A stretch of DNA of 64,000 nucleotides from Furfurilactobacillus milii (GCF_009864005.1 NZ_WEZQ01000001.1:294099-358098), one strand, 5' to 3'; shown: positions 19,957-29,777, numbered from the stretch's first letter. The notes: generated by a model from the letters alone, not told the origin. Made by a program: numbers and translations.

Positions 19957-21351
19957 ATGAAAGTTATTGTTGTTGGTTGTACACATGCAGGTACCGCTGC
20001 GGTTAGTCAGATGTTAGTGACTAATCCGGATTTAGACGTTGAGGTTTATGAACGGCATGACAATATTTCTTTCCTGTCATGTGGGATTTCATTATATTTG
20101 GACGGCCGTGTGCAACGGTTGGAGGACATGTTTTATTCGAGCCCTGAAGCTCTGCGTAAATTAGGTGCACACGTTCATGTAAAGCATGATGTGTTAAAGA
20201 TTGATGCTAAACGACAAACAGTAGTCGTCGAAGACCTTATTAATAAGGATGTTGAAACAATTCATTATGATCGTCTAGTGATGACGACCGGATCAACAGT
20301 GATTGTTCCACCATTGAAGGGAATCGACTCACGCCGGGTGTTGTTATGTAAAGATTATGACCAAGCCAAACAGATTTATAAAACGGCTGAGGAAAATAAG
20401 CACATTACCATTGTTGGCGCAGGCTACGTTGGTGTGGAGTTGGCGGAAAGCTACGCTAGCACAGAACATGTAGTCAGTCTGTTCCAGAATCACAAACAAA
20501 TTTTGGTTCACTCCGTTGACCAAATGTTGTCTGAAAACATTACGCAACGGTTGGTTGACCATGATGTCGACGTACATTTGCACGAACGTGTGACTGGTTT
20601 TAGTGCAGACCCAGACGGTGACGGGATCCTTGTGGAAACGGACAGCGGTCGTTATCCCACTGATTTAGCGATTGTGGCGACTGGATTTGTGCCTAATACG
20701 GGTTTGCTGAGTGGGCAGGTTGACATGTTACCGAATGGCGCCATTTTAACCAACGATTACATGCAGAGTTCCGATCCCCATATCTTTGCGGCCGGAGATG
20801 CTTGTGCAGTTCACTTTAACCCGACAAATGAAAATCTGTATGCACCTTTGGCGTCCACGGCTGTTCGCCAAGGCACGTTGGTTGGCCTGAACTTGCTGAC
20901 GCCAACTTTGAAATACATGGGCACCCAGTCGACGTCGGCGATGGAAATCTTTGGCAGTACTTTGGCAACGACGGGGAGCACGCTCGCTCACGCACAAAAG
21001 CAGGGAATTGACGCAGCAACAGCAACGTATGAAGGTAACTACCGTCCCGCTTACATGCCATCAACGGCCAAACTGACAATTGCGTTGGTTTATGATCGGG
21101 ATTCACGGCGAATTCTGGGTGGTCAGCTCCTGTGTGAACATGAAGTTGCTCAGTCAGCGAACACGTTATCCGTTTGCATTCAGAATAAGAACACGATTGA
21201 CGATTTGGCGTTCGTTGACATGTTATTTCAGCCAAATTACGATGAGCCGTTCAATTATTTGAATCAAGTGGCTCAAATTGCAGTGGCTCAGGAACAACAA
21301 CGTGGTCGCAAAACGCCCAAAAACAGTGATCAGGCGGCATCAGAACTATGA
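19957..21351 (+). CDS. NADH oxidase / CoA-disulfide reductase-like flavoprotein
   Basis: This 464-aa cytosolic flavoprotein belongs to the pyridine nucleotide-disulfide reductase family. It has the FAD-binding N-terminus VIVVGCTHAGT, the redox-active Cys42 in SFLSCGI, the NAD(P)H-binding ITIVGAGYVGVELAES, and the FAD segment IFAAGDACAV. Relatives with a single Cys42 reduce oxygen to water (Nox), peroxide, or CoA disulfide; the sequence does not decide which. GGGGATGAA precedes ATG 19957. Its stop overlaps the start of the GH8 glycanase by 4 bp, making it the first gene of the exopolysaccharide operon, an unexpected partner that may link redox state to matrix production. Confidence 0.85.
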   Translation: MKVIVVGCTHAGTAAVSQMLVTNPDLDVEVYERHDNISFLSCGISLYLDGRVQRLEDMFYSSPEALRKLGAHVHVKHDVLKIDAKRQTVVVEDLINKDVETIHYDRLVMTTGSTVIVPPLKGIDSRRVLLCKDYDQAKQIYKTAEENKHITIVGAGYVGVELAESYASTEHVVSLFQNHKQILVHSVDQMLSENITQRLVDHDVDVHLHERVTGFSADPDGDGILVETDSGRYPTDLAIVATGFVPNTGLLSGQVDMLPNGAILTNDYMQSSDPHIFAAGDACAVHFNPTNENLYAPLASTAVRQGTLVGLNLLTPTLKYMGTQSTSAMEIFGSTLATTGSTLAHAQKQGIDAATATYEGNYRPAYMPSTAKLTIALVYDRDSRRILGGQLLCEHEVAQSANTLSVCIQNKNTIDDLAFVDMLFQPNYDEPFNYLNQVAQIAVAQEQQRGRKTPKNSDQAASEL

Positions 21352-22439
21352 AACAACGGCGGCGTTATTTAATTCTTGTTAGTTTACTTATTTTACTGGT
21401 AGTCAGTGGCCCGTTAGTGAACGCTAAAGCCGACACCGATGCACAATCGTTGGAATCTGCTCATCAAGCACTGACCAAGTTTGTCACGACAAAGCTGGTT
21501 ACCAAGCAGGGTGTTAAAACTAACGTGAATGATCAGGTTAATGCAGGTGCTGACACTGCTAGTGGCAATGAACTGTTGAGTGAATCTGCCGGTTTGTATC
21601 TGCAACACCTTGCGCTCACGAATCAGCGAGAAGCTTTTGCCAAATTTTACCAGCAAACGAAAAAGACCTTTTACGTGCACAATCAGTTTAGCTATCGGTA
21701 TAATCCACATACCAAAAAACGGTCAAACGTAAATGCCACACTGGATGACTTGCGGATTATCGGTGCCCTGATTCAGTATGATAAAACCTTTAAAACGAAA
21801 CATTATCAGCGGGAAATTAAGTCACTGTGGCATCATCAGCAAAAGCAAGCCTTGAGGCAAGGACGTGTTGCAGATTTTTACGATCCGCAATCAAAAAAGC
21901 GACCACAGACAGGGACGCTATCCTACTTTGATTTCTTAACGTTACGGCATGTAGAAGGTAATACCAAGGTCTATCAAAAGCAGTTACGTTTGGTTCAAGG
22001 CGGTTTTATAAATCGTAAGATGCCGTTTTACGCACGAAGGTACAATTATCACACACGCAAATATACGACTGGTAATATTAACACCACAGAAGGCCTAGTG
22101 ACGTTGCTGCACGTCGCTCAAATCGGTCGTTTGAAACCATCTAGTGAACGGTGGCTGCTACAGCAAACAAAGCATAAGACGCTGGTTAACCAATATGACC
22201 AGCATGGTCACGCGTTAACAACAGATCAGTCTGCAGCTAATTATGCATTAGTCATGATGATTGGAAACGCTAGTGGTCAAAAGGAACTTCAAGCTGCCGG
22301 ACAGCAACAATTGTTGGCGATGCAGGTTAAAAATGCTGCATCACCACTGGCTGGCGGATTCGGGGATGAAAGTACCAATACGGCATATTCATTTAACAAT
22401 TTAACGGCACTGGTGGCGATGGATGGCGTCACCCATTAG
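21348..22439 (+). CDS. Secreted GH8-type glycanase (PssZ/BcsZ-like)
   Basis: This 363-aa protein starts with a signal peptide or membrane anchor (residues 1-27, ending near NAKA). The mature part resembles glycoside hydrolase family 8. The probable catalytic acid is E79 in LLSESAGLYL, and the base region is NATLDDLRIIGAL (D133/D134). GH8 enzymes in synthase operons, such as BcsZ of cellulose clusters and PssZ of the Listeria pss cluster, trim or release the nascent polysaccharide. It is translationally coupled to the flavoprotein gene upstream, and the membrane-protein gene follows after 2 bp. Confidence 0.8.
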   Translation: MKQRRRYLILVSLLILLVVSGPLVNAKADTDAQSLESAHQALTKFVTTKLVTKQGVKTNVNDQVNAGADTASGNELLSESAGLYLQHLALTNQREAFAKFYQQTKKTFYVHNQFSYRYNPHTKKRSNVNATLDDLRIIGALIQYDKTFKTKHYQREIKSLWHHQQKQALRQGRVADFYDPQSKKRPQTGTLSYFDFLTLRHVEGNTKVYQKQLRLVQGGFINRKMPFYARRYNYHTRKYTTGNINTTEGLVTLLHVAQIGRLKPSSERWLLQQTKHKTLVNQYDQHGHALTTDQSAANYALVMMIGNASGQKELQAAGQQQLLAMQVKNAASPLAGGFGDESTNTAYSFNNLTALVAMDGVTH

Positions 22440-22441
22440 TA

Positions 22442-23902
22442 ATGTGGTGGTTTCGGTCGCATGTTTCACCAGCGGCGTTGGCGGTAATCTTGTCAGCGCT
22501 GATTGTGGCGTACCTGTTATTCATTCCACCGGTTAATGGATACGCTAATAATGGCGATTTTGATCGGGCCATCTACGTAAACGGTCTCTATCGATTAACT
22601 GGTAAACCATATTACTTTTTTACATACATGGTTCAAAAATATGGCATTATGCAATATTTTAACGAATCATCAGCGGCACTATTCTCGTCACAACCGTTAT
22701 TTATCAAGGCGGCAATTGGCTTAAACATGTTGGTCTATAGTACCAAAGTGTTTGATATTCGGTTTATGGGACTGATTTATTACGTGCTGTTTCTTGGTGG
22801 CATCTACCTTTTGACCGAGGCGTTAACATTTCCTTCGAAACGGTGGCGGAACTACATTATTGCGCTGATGGTTGTCTTTGTTTTCGCTGACTCATCATAC
22901 ACGCTGTATTTTAATTCCTTCTTCGCAGAACCAGGGATGTTCGTTGCTATGCTCTATTCGTTTTCTTCGATTCTGTTACTGGCGCGTCACCGCTTTAAAC
23001 GGCGCTGGCCGATGGTCTTGCTCTTCTTTATCAGCACGGTGGTCCTGATTACAAACAAACAGCAGAATGCGCCGCTGGCACTAGGATTTGCGCTGACAAT
23101 GCTAAGTTTGTTGTTTGTGTTTCACAAACGTGCAGAGAAATTGTACGTCATTTTGGGTACTGTACTGATTTTAGCGTCTGGGGTGGCAACCTACGCCTTG
23201 ATTACCAAGACGTTTAATAACATTAATGAGTACCAGTCCATGACCCGCGGCGTGTTACTAAAGGCAAAAGATCCTGAAAAGGCGTTGATGCAAGGCGGTA
23301 TTGATAGTCAATTTGCTTTGACTCGGGGGCAAACGTACTTTGATCGTTATTCGCCGATTGACGTTAATAGTAAGTACATGAAGAAGCACTTTACAGATAA
23401 GTTCAGCTTCATGTGGATTTTGAAGTATGAATTGACCCATCCGTCAGAATTTGGTGCGCTACTAAATCTGGCCGCTAAGGATGGTCAATTGACGCAGGTT
23501 AAGGCAGTCAGTGATTACACGAAGTCAGCCGGTCAGCCAAAATATGCGCAAACACATTATTTTACGGGCTTTTCCACCATCATGGGCGCATTTTTCCCAC
23601 GAACGTTCGCTTTTTATGTGTTAATTGCCTTCGCATTTATCGGCGTGTACGCGTTTGGCGCCTATCACGGTATTCGTGATGGTGATCCGGAAATGGTCGT
23701 TCGATTGGCACTCATCATTGCGAACATGGCCATTATTTTCATGACCTTTATCGCATCTGTGATTGGTGACGGAGACGCGGATTTGGCGAAGCATCTGTTT
23801 ATGGTGCCGTTGTGTACGGATTTGTCATTAGCGTTACTCGTCTCTGATTTGTTGAATCACCGCCTCTGGCATGTATTTGAAATTCGGGGTGGGCAGCGAT
23901 GA
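22442..23902 (+). CDS. Polytopic membrane protein of the exopolysaccharide operon (WsfD-like?)
   Basis: This 486-aa protein has about 11-13 hydrophobic helices and a first extracellular loop containing YANNGDFDRAIYVNGLYRLTG. An acidic motif soon after the first helix is a layout seen in GT-C type glycosyltransferases, which use lipid-linked sugars outside the membrane. It may be related to proteins annotated as hexosyltransferase WsfD, but I cannot confirm that. A longer external domain lies at about 255-360. It overlaps the next gene by 4 bp (ATGA). A role in modifying or exporting the polysaccharide is inferred from position. Confidence 0.65.
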   Translation: MWWFRSHVSPAALAVILSALIVAYLLFIPPVNGYANNGDFDRAIYVNGLYRLTGKPYYFFTYMVQKYGIMQYFNESSAALFSSQPLFIKAAIGLNMLVYSTKVFDIRFMGLIYYVLFLGGIYLLTEALTFPSKRWRNYIIALMVVFVFADSSYTLYFNSFFAEPGMFVAMLYSFSSILLLARHRFKRRWPMVLLFFISTVVLITNKQQNAPLALGFALTMLSLLFVFHKRAEKLYVILGTVLILASGVATYALITKTFNNINEYQSMTRGVLLKAKDPEKALMQGGIDSQFALTRGQTYFDRYSPIDVNSKYMKKHFTDKFSFMWILKYELTHPSEFGALLNLAAKDGQLTQVKAVSDYTKSAGQPKYAQTHYFTGFSTIMGAFFPRTFAFYVLIAFAFIGVYAFGAYHGIRDGDPEMVVRLALIIANMAIIFMTFIASVIGDGDADLAKHLFMVPLCTDLSLALLVSDLLNHRLWHVFEIRGGQR

Positions 23903-25488
23903 AAAAACGGTTTGGCCCTATTCTGTTGCTTATGTTGACGATTTTCAGCTTGTTATCATCTGTATCGGTAACGGCTTCTGCTAGTCAGGTTAGTCGTGCA
24001 CCAAGGGTACTGCTGGCTTACGATAGCGAAAATCGCGCTAACGATGATCAAACAAAAATTGATGCAATGCAGCGATTGCTGACGTCGTTGAACTTAGAAG
24101 TCCATACGATTCGTATTGATCAATACCACGCTGGCGATATCAAACGGCTTCACTTTAAAGCTGTCATCACGATGGTGAATTGGTCACAGGCCAAGCTGAC
24201 AACAAGTGACTTTGCTCATGATCGGGCTGCGTTTAAGGGATTGAAGCTTCACATTGGGCCATCAATGGCTACGGATGAACGGCAGTCGCTTGGCTTGACA
24301 CTTAGTCCGCGTTATCACCAGCAGTATTGGTTAAGCGACCACACATCATCAGCACGGCAATTATTATCTTTCAGTGAGTCTTTGGCCGTGACGACACAAA
24401 CGCCAGCGACAGTGAAGACATTTGGAACCTTAGTGCCCCAGAGTCAAAACGCCAAAAAGGTACCGTACGGTGTAATTAATGGAAACAGTGCCTACCTACC
24501 GTATCTGACGGCCAATGGACTGAGTTTTATTGTTGCTAGTCGGTTGATTGCGCGCTTCTTCGGTCACACAGCGACTTATGCGCCGTTACTGACGATTACG
24601 GACGTGACGCCATTTACGAATATGGATTTACTGCACAAGTTGGCTACGGATTTAGAGAATAACGGGATTCCGTTTGCCATCAGCACGACCAGCATTTCCG
24701 TTAATACTGATTTACCGGCATACAAACGGTTCACGAGTGAGCTGCAGTGGGTTGAAAATCATGGCGGGGTTGTCTTTCTGCGAACGCCCGTTGTGTATTA
24801 CCCCAAGGCCAGTACTCAAGGGCAGCTGAAACAGCTGATGCAGACGCAGATTTGGCGGCTCATCGACCGACAAGTGTTCCCAGTCGGTCTAAGTGCGCCA
24901 AATTATTGGAATCAGGATTTGGTTTATCGGCCTGCCGCATTGTCATATAGCAACAATGTCATTTTGATGCAGAATCCATCGGAGACAAAGAATGCCGATG
25001 CTGATAATACTGCCGGCGTATACAAACAAGCATTTTATGGACTTCAAGAACAATCGTTAGAGACTGTTCACAACGGGACCAACTTAGCACAAACAGATCT
25101 TTCGTTTTCTTCGCCCACAGCGGTTACGATGACTATGCCTGATAGTCAAAAGGATTTGACGGGGCTAGTGAAGCGTGTAAGTGCTGCCAAGGTCAGTTGG
25201 TTAGATCCAAGTGCCGGTAAGTTTAGTGGCACCACAACGGTTGCCAACCAGCGGGCGCACTATCGTAATGGCAATTATTACTTAAACGGGCAGTTAACAG
25301 TGGTACCAACGTACAATCCGCCAAAGCAGACTAAGCCAGCACCAGTTACACCAACTGGCGCATTAAACACATTCTTCAGTGTCGATGGCGTTTTTCTGTT
25401 CTTCTTCATGATTGTGTCACTGATTGTCCTGTTGGCATTTTATATTGTTGGTCGTCAAGTTTACTGGCGCATGTTTAAAAAGAAATAG
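23899..25488 (+). CDS. Exported DUF2334-like protein (polysaccharide deacetylase-related)
   Basis: This 529-aa protein has an N-terminal signal peptide (about 1-30), a Rossmann-like first domain (RVLLAYDSEN onward), and a second part starting near 230. The second part resembles DUF2334, a divergent NodB/polysaccharide deacetylase barrel: LLTITDVTPFTNMDLLHKLATDLENNGIPFAIST. The metal-binding His pair of true deacetylases is not evident, so activity is doubtful. A single C-terminal helix (about 495-520) anchors it with a short basic tail inside. It is coupled to the previous gene by ATGA. A comparable protein occurs in the Listeria pss cluster. Confidence 0.65.
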   Translation: MKKRFGPILLLMLTIFSLLSSVSVTASASQVSRAPRVLLAYDSENRANDDQTKIDAMQRLLTSLNLEVHTIRIDQYHAGDIKRLHFKAVITMVNWSQAKLTTSDFAHDRAAFKGLKLHIGPSMATDERQSLGLTLSPRYHQQYWLSDHTSSARQLLSFSESLAVTTQTPATVKTFGTLVPQSQNAKKVPYGVINGNSAYLPYLTANGLSFIVASRLIARFFGHTATYAPLLTITDVTPFTNMDLLHKLATDLENNGIPFAISTTSISVNTDLPAYKRFTSELQWVENHGGVVFLRTPVVYYPKASTQGQLKQLMQTQIWRLIDRQVFPVGLSAPNYWNQDLVYRPAALSYSNNVILMQNPSETKNADADNTAGVYKQAFYGLQEQSLETVHNGTNLAQTDLSFSSPTAVTMTMPDSQKDLTGLVKRVSAAKVSWLDPSAGKFSGTTTVANQRAHYRNGNYYLNGQLTVVPTYNPPKQTKPAPVTPTGALNTFFSVDGVFLFFFMIVSLIVLLAFYIVGRQVYWRMFKKK

Positions 25489-25518
25489 CGGCAAACATCG
25501 CTCAGTCAGTTTGGCATC

Positions 25519-26790
25519 TTGAAGGGAGGAACTACCATTAACATTCTCGATATTTTTCTCTTTATTGCGATTTTGGCAATTTGGACCATTTTAATCGTGA
25601 ATATTATTTTGGTCATTGCAGGATACGTCAATTATTTACGTCAGGTGAAAACACCTGCGCGTGAGTTGCCAAAAAAAGTGCCGTTTGTGTCGGTGATGGT
25701 TCCTGCCCACAACGAGGGTATCGTTATCGTGAAGACGGTTGAGTCGCTATTGAACTTTGATTACCCACACGATCGCTATGAAATTATCATCATTAATGAC
25801 AATTCGGATGATAATTCGGCTGAATTGTTGGGTCATTTGCAAAAGCGGTACCCTCATCGTCAGGTTCACGTGATCAATACGGATAAGACTAATGGTGGTA
25901 AAGGGAAGTCTAACGCCCTGAATATTGGTCTTGCCGCTGCCAAAGGCGATGTCATTTCCATTTATGATGCGGATAATACGCCTGAAAGTGGTGCGCTTCG
26001 AATTCTAGTTGCCGAGTTAATGGCTGACGACACGCTGGGGGCAGTGATTGGCAAGTTTCGGACACGAAATCGTAATGCCACGTTACTCACACGCTTCATT
26101 AACATCGAGACGTTGTCCTTTCAATGGATGGCGCAGGCAGGGCGACAACAGTTATTTCATTTATGTACGATTCCGGGAACCAATTACGTCATTCGTCGAT
26201 CGCTGTTGGAAGAAGTCGGCGGTTGGGATGTGAAAGCACTTGCCGAAGATACGGAAATCAGCTTTCGAATCTACATGAAGGGTTTTCACATTAAGTTTCA
26301 GCCTAAAGCAGTTACTTGGGAGCAGGAGCCACAAACGTTATCTGTGTGGTTCCATCAACGAACGCGCTGGGTTAAGGGAAATATCTACGTCATTCTAAAG
26401 AACACGCATTTGCTATTTACCAAACGTGGCCGGCCAATTCGTTTCGATCTGTTGTACTTTTTGTCCATTTATTTTCTCCTGATGACGTCGTTAGTCTTAT
26501 CCGACACTGTATTTGTCCTCTCGGTAGCGGGTAAGGTTCATTCAAACTTACAGGGATTCAGCAATTCGTTGTGGTTATTGGCAATTGTTCTTTTTGTTGC
26601 CAGCACGTACATCACAATCACAACGGAAAAGGGTGAAATGAACTTTAGCAACGTTCTCATAATTATCTTGATGTACATCACATATAGTCAAATGTGGCTT
26701 GCAGTAGCCGCTTACGGGATGGTGGGTTATGTTAGAGAACAGGTTTTTCATAAACAAGCGAAATGGTATAAAACAAAGCGGTACCAGTAA
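25519..26790 (+). CDS. Processive family 2 glycosyltransferase (polysaccharide synthase, BcsA/PssC-like)
   Basis: This protein of about 420 aa is the likely polymerising enzyme of the operon. Two or three helices flank a GT2 domain with the D,D,D,QxxRW pattern: NDNSD (D94), DAD (150-152), AEDTE (catalytic base D244) and QRTRW (280-284), then about three C-terminal helices. That pattern marks processive synthases such as cellulose or hyaluronan synthase. No PilZ domain is present. The start is odd: the only conventional codon is TTG 25519, without a ribosome binding site, while AAGGGAGGA (25522-25530) sits 6 nt before an in-frame ATT at 25537. The BcsB-like gene overlaps its end by 62 bp. Confidence 0.88.
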   Translation: MKGGTTINILDIFLFIAILAIWTILIVNIILVIAGYVNYLRQVKTPARELPKKVPFVSVMVPAHNEGIVIVKTVESLLNFDYPHDRYEIIIINDNSDDNSAELLGHLQKRYPHRQVHVINTDKTNGGKGKSNALNIGLAAAKGDVISIYDADNTPESGALRILVAELMADDTLGAVIGKFRTRNRNATLLTRFINIETLSFQWMAQAGRQQLFHLCTIPGTNYVIRRSLLEEVGGWDVKALAEDTEISFRIYMKGFHIKFQPKAVTWEQEPQTLSVWFHQRTRWVKGNIYVILKNTHLLFTKRGRPIRFDLLYFLSIYFLLMTSLVLSDTVFVLSVAGKVHSNLQGFSNSLWLLAIVLFVASTYITITTEKGEMNFSNVLIIILMYITYSQMWLAVAAYGMVGYVREQVFHKQAKWYKTKRYQ

Positions 26791-28879
26791 AGGATTTTCA
26801 TTACTGTGGCTGGTATTCGCACTCGCGGTTAGTTTGGTCATCACAACAATGCCGGCAAAGGCTGCTGACGAACAAACGTATACGCAGCCATTTCAAAACA
26901 GCACCACAACGTTGTCAGGCAATTCAATTACCGCCAATACGTACTTTATCAAGATGGATTACTGGGACGTTAAACAAGCGACACTTAATTTGAACTATCA
27001 GGTTAGCCAGTTAACTAATGGGGATACATCTGACATTACCGTCTCAATTAATGGCGTTAAATTTTATTCGTTCAGGCCTGAAAATAAGGATGGCTTGCAA
27101 ACGAAGAGTGTCGACATTCCGACTCGTTTGCTCAGTGGCACGAACAATATTAAGATCAGTGGCCAGATTTTAAATTCTGACGGGAGCAAGGCCGAAGTAG
27201 CACAAACGCCAGCTAATTGGTTCACGTTATATAGCGGTGCAAACGTTAACTTCCGCTACGTCTTGAAGGATCCAGAGACGGCCATTAAATCGTTCTACGA
27301 TCATTTCAGCGGACCGGATACCATCGTGAACCATAACTCGGTTATTTCTGTGCCAAAGCAGGCAACTAATGATGAGCTGACTGCCAGCATGTACGCTCTG
27401 GCCGGTTACGCACGGGTAATCACAACTGAGAATAACCAGATTCCCGTGACTACGTTTGATACGAGCAAGGCTAAGAAGGCCGACTATCAAATTGTCATGG
27501 CAACGTACCAGCATCTGCCAAAGAAATATCAGGCGGCCGTGAGTCGTCAGGATGTTGCCAAACACGCGGTGCTTAAAACAATTTATGACGGGAACAAACA
27601 TGTGCTCTTAGTCACGGCTGCAACTGGCAAAGATCTGGAAAAGGCGGCACGGTTTATTGCTAACGCTGAGTTGATGAAGGAAACCAGCGCAGATACTAAA
27701 AATGTCTCCGCAGCTACCCAAACATTTACGTCTGATCTGCAGTATCAAGGCAGTCGTAAATTAACGTCGACGGGTGATCAAATCACGGGTCCGAAGCATC
27801 AGGAGAGTACTTATTTCGTTAATTTACCGACTGATCGTACAAATGCGGACGGGAGTAAAATCCGTGTACACTTCCGGTATGCAAAGAACCTTGATTTCAC
27901 GCGTTCACTGGCTACCGTTTATGTCAACGGCAAGCCGATTGGCAGTAAGAAACTGACTGCGGCCAATGCAGATAATGATCAGCTGACCGTTAACTTGCCA
28001 ACCGGTCAATCTTTGGGCAACAGCTTTGTCATTCGGGTAGCGTTTGATCTTGAAATGAAGGATCAAAGCGATAGTGATAATGCGCAGACACCATGGGCGT
28101 TCGTGGAACCGGATTCGCGGGCTTACATCAAGTCCAAGCCAGTCACGGATATTCTCTTTAGCAACTACCCAAGTCTGTTTATCAAAAATCAGTCGTTCAA
28201 CAATTTAGCCATCGTGCGGCCAAAGACACTGAGTGCGAGTGATTTTACTACCATGACGAACATCTTTAATTTGATTGGCAACTTTGCCCAAAGCAATACT
28301 GGGTCAATTCAGTTTTACACGAAGACGCCGCCTAAGAATGTTCTTCGCGAACACCACGTCATTGCGTTTGGAACGCCGACAGATAATTCGTTTATCAAGT
28401 CATTGAACGACAAACTTTATTTCCAATACAATAAAAAGTTTACTGGTTTCCTTTCAAACGAGAAACTCAGTATTGAGTCAGCTTATGGCAAAACCGTTGG
28501 TACGAATCAACTCTTGCGGTCACCATGGAATAAGCGGTTAGGTGTGCTGGTTGTCACCGCGGCGCACAGTCGTGATGTCGCGATGGCGTCCACACAAATT
28601 AACTTTCAGCGCAACATTCAACAATATACTGGGGATGCCATTTTGGTGGACCGAGACAATAATCACTATAATTACCGATTTAAGAAACAAAAGAATGCTG
28701 AAGCTAAACCGACTATTACGCAAACGATTCACAAAAACTCGGCACTGGCCATTTACCTTGGTTTGGCATTCTTGATGATTGTGGTCATCGCATATGCGCT
28801 GTTCCTAATGTTCCGCAAGAACGGTCAACGAATCGGGAAGGGAGGCCGTTCTCATGAAAAACAATCGTCAGACAAATAA
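26729..28879 (+). CDS. BcsB-like exopolysaccharide biosynthesis protein
   Basis: This 716-aa exported protein is anchored at both ends. A signal segment (about 22-45, LLWLVFALAVSLVITT...AKA) follows a basic 20-residue lead, and a C-terminal helix (about 676-697) is followed by a basic cytoplasmic tail. The middle resembles BcsB: two jelly-roll/flavodoxin-like repeats with VSINGVKFYSF and ATVYVNGKPIGS, the typical 'strand-NG-strand' carbohydrate-binding motif. BcsB guides the glucan away from BcsA. ATG 26729 lies inside the synthase gene with only a GGTGGG ahead of it; a CTG after AAAGGA near the hydrophobic core is an alternative. It overlaps the next gene by 26 bp. Confidence 0.8.
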   Translation: MLENRFFINKRNGIKQSGTSKGFSLLWLVFALAVSLVITTMPAKAADEQTYTQPFQNSTTTLSGNSITANTYFIKMDYWDVKQATLNLNYQVSQLTNGDTSDITVSINGVKFYSFRPENKDGLQTKSVDIPTRLLSGTNNIKISGQILNSDGSKAEVAQTPANWFTLYSGANVNFRYVLKDPETAIKSFYDHFSGPDTIVNHNSVISVPKQATNDELTASMYALAGYARVITTENNQIPVTTFDTSKAKKADYQIVMATYQHLPKKYQAAVSRQDVAKHAVLKTIYDGNKHVLLVTAATGKDLEKAARFIANAELMKETSADTKNVSAATQTFTSDLQYQGSRKLTSTGDQITGPKHQESTYFVNLPTDRTNADGSKIRVHFRYAKNLDFTRSLATVYVNGKPIGSKKLTAANADNDQLTVNLPTGQSLGNSFVIRVAFDLEMKDQSDSDNAQTPWAFVEPDSRAYIKSKPVTDILFSNYPSLFIKNQSFNNLAIVRPKTLSASDFTTMTNIFNLIGNFAQSNTGSIQFYTKTPPKNVLREHHVIAFGTPTDNSFIKSLNDKLYFQYNKKFTGFLSNEKLSIESAYGKTVGTNQLLRSPWNKRLGVLVVTAAHSRDVAMASTQINFQRNIQQYTGDAILVDRDNNHYNYRFKKQKNAEAKPTITQTIHKNSALAIYLGLAFLMIVVIAYALFLMFRKNGQRIGKGGRSHEKQSSDK

Positions 28880-29717
28880 CGCCAGTTTAATGGCCGATGC
28901 TTGTTTGTTGGCCTTCCTGGGATTGATTGCAATCACTGCTATCTTTTTCGGAGCGACGCCAAGCAGTCTATTGCTAAATACGCTTTATTTAGGCATCAGT
29001 GTCGCATTGGTGATGACGACTTACTTCTTTAGTTTGACAACCGGTCTGACATTAAATTTGGTGTTCATGTTTATTCAGGGATTAGTGATGGTGTACCTCA
29101 ATCTGGTTCGGCACCACACGGTTAACTTAGCGCTAGTCTTTTGGCTGCTCATGCCACTACTGTTGTCACTGAGCTTTTATGGCATGACCACGATGCAACG
29201 GCGGTTACAACAACAGAATCAGCAGTTGACGACTGATATGGTTGAGCGTGGGGCGTTTGATGCTCAAACGAACTTGCGGACCACAGTTTCCTATATCGAA
29301 GATGCTAATGTATACCTTGAAACGCATACTCGTTTTAAGATTCCGGTGACGACAATTATTATCCGCGTGCGTTATTACTCTGAACTGGAACGGATGATGG
29401 GCGACGAACAGTTGGATGCCTTGATTCGGTTAGTGTCCGATACGATCGTTCAATCCACCCGTGATAATGATATTGGGTACATTTTGGACACCGTGACGCC
29501 GACATGGGGAACGCTTATGTTCACAGACGCAGCCGGGGCGCGTATTGCCGCTCAACGGATTCGCGATAACTTCACCAAAGCTGCCAACAGCGCCAAGGCG
29601 CTAGAAATGATGGAATTGTCGCTTGTTATCGGGGTGGCTGAGTTTGACGATAACACGATGCATAATCCTTATGACATGATGAATGCTGGTATTAAAGAAA
29701 CGGAATACGATGTCTAA
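28854..29717 (+). CDS. Membrane protein with degenerate GGDEF domain and intact I-site; probable c-di-GMP receptor
   Basis: This 287-aa protein has about four or five N-terminal membrane helices (12-118), a short coiled linker rich in Gln, and a GGDEF-fold domain (about 125-287). At the A-site the GGDEF pentapeptide is replaced by DTVTP (212-216), so it cannot make c-di-GMP. Five residues upstream is RDND (203-206), exactly the position of the inhibitory RxxD I-site that binds c-di-GMP in diguanylate cyclases such as PleD. An A-site-dead, I-site-intact domain is a known receptor design, as in PelD. GGGAGG precedes ATG 28854. It probably activates the neighbouring synthase, which lacks PilZ. 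Confidence 0.82.
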   Translation: MKNNRQTNNASLMADACLLAFLGLIAITAIFFGATPSSLLLNTLYLGISVALVMTTYFFSLTTGLTLNLVFMFIQGLVMVYLNLVRHHTVNLALVFWLLMPLLLSLSFYGMTTMQRRLQQQNQQLTTDMVERGAFDAQTNLRTTVSYIEDANVYLETHTRFKIPVTTIIIRVRYYSELERMMGDEQLDALIRLVSDTIVQSTRDNDIGYILDTVTPTWGTLMFTDAAGARIAAQRIRDNFTKAANSAKALEMMELSLVIGVAEFDDNTMHNPYDMMNAGIKETEYDV

Positions 29718-29777
29718 TAATTGTTGAAACGATAACGTGATAAAAAGCGCTGCATTAAAGCGAAAGGAGATCTGGGG

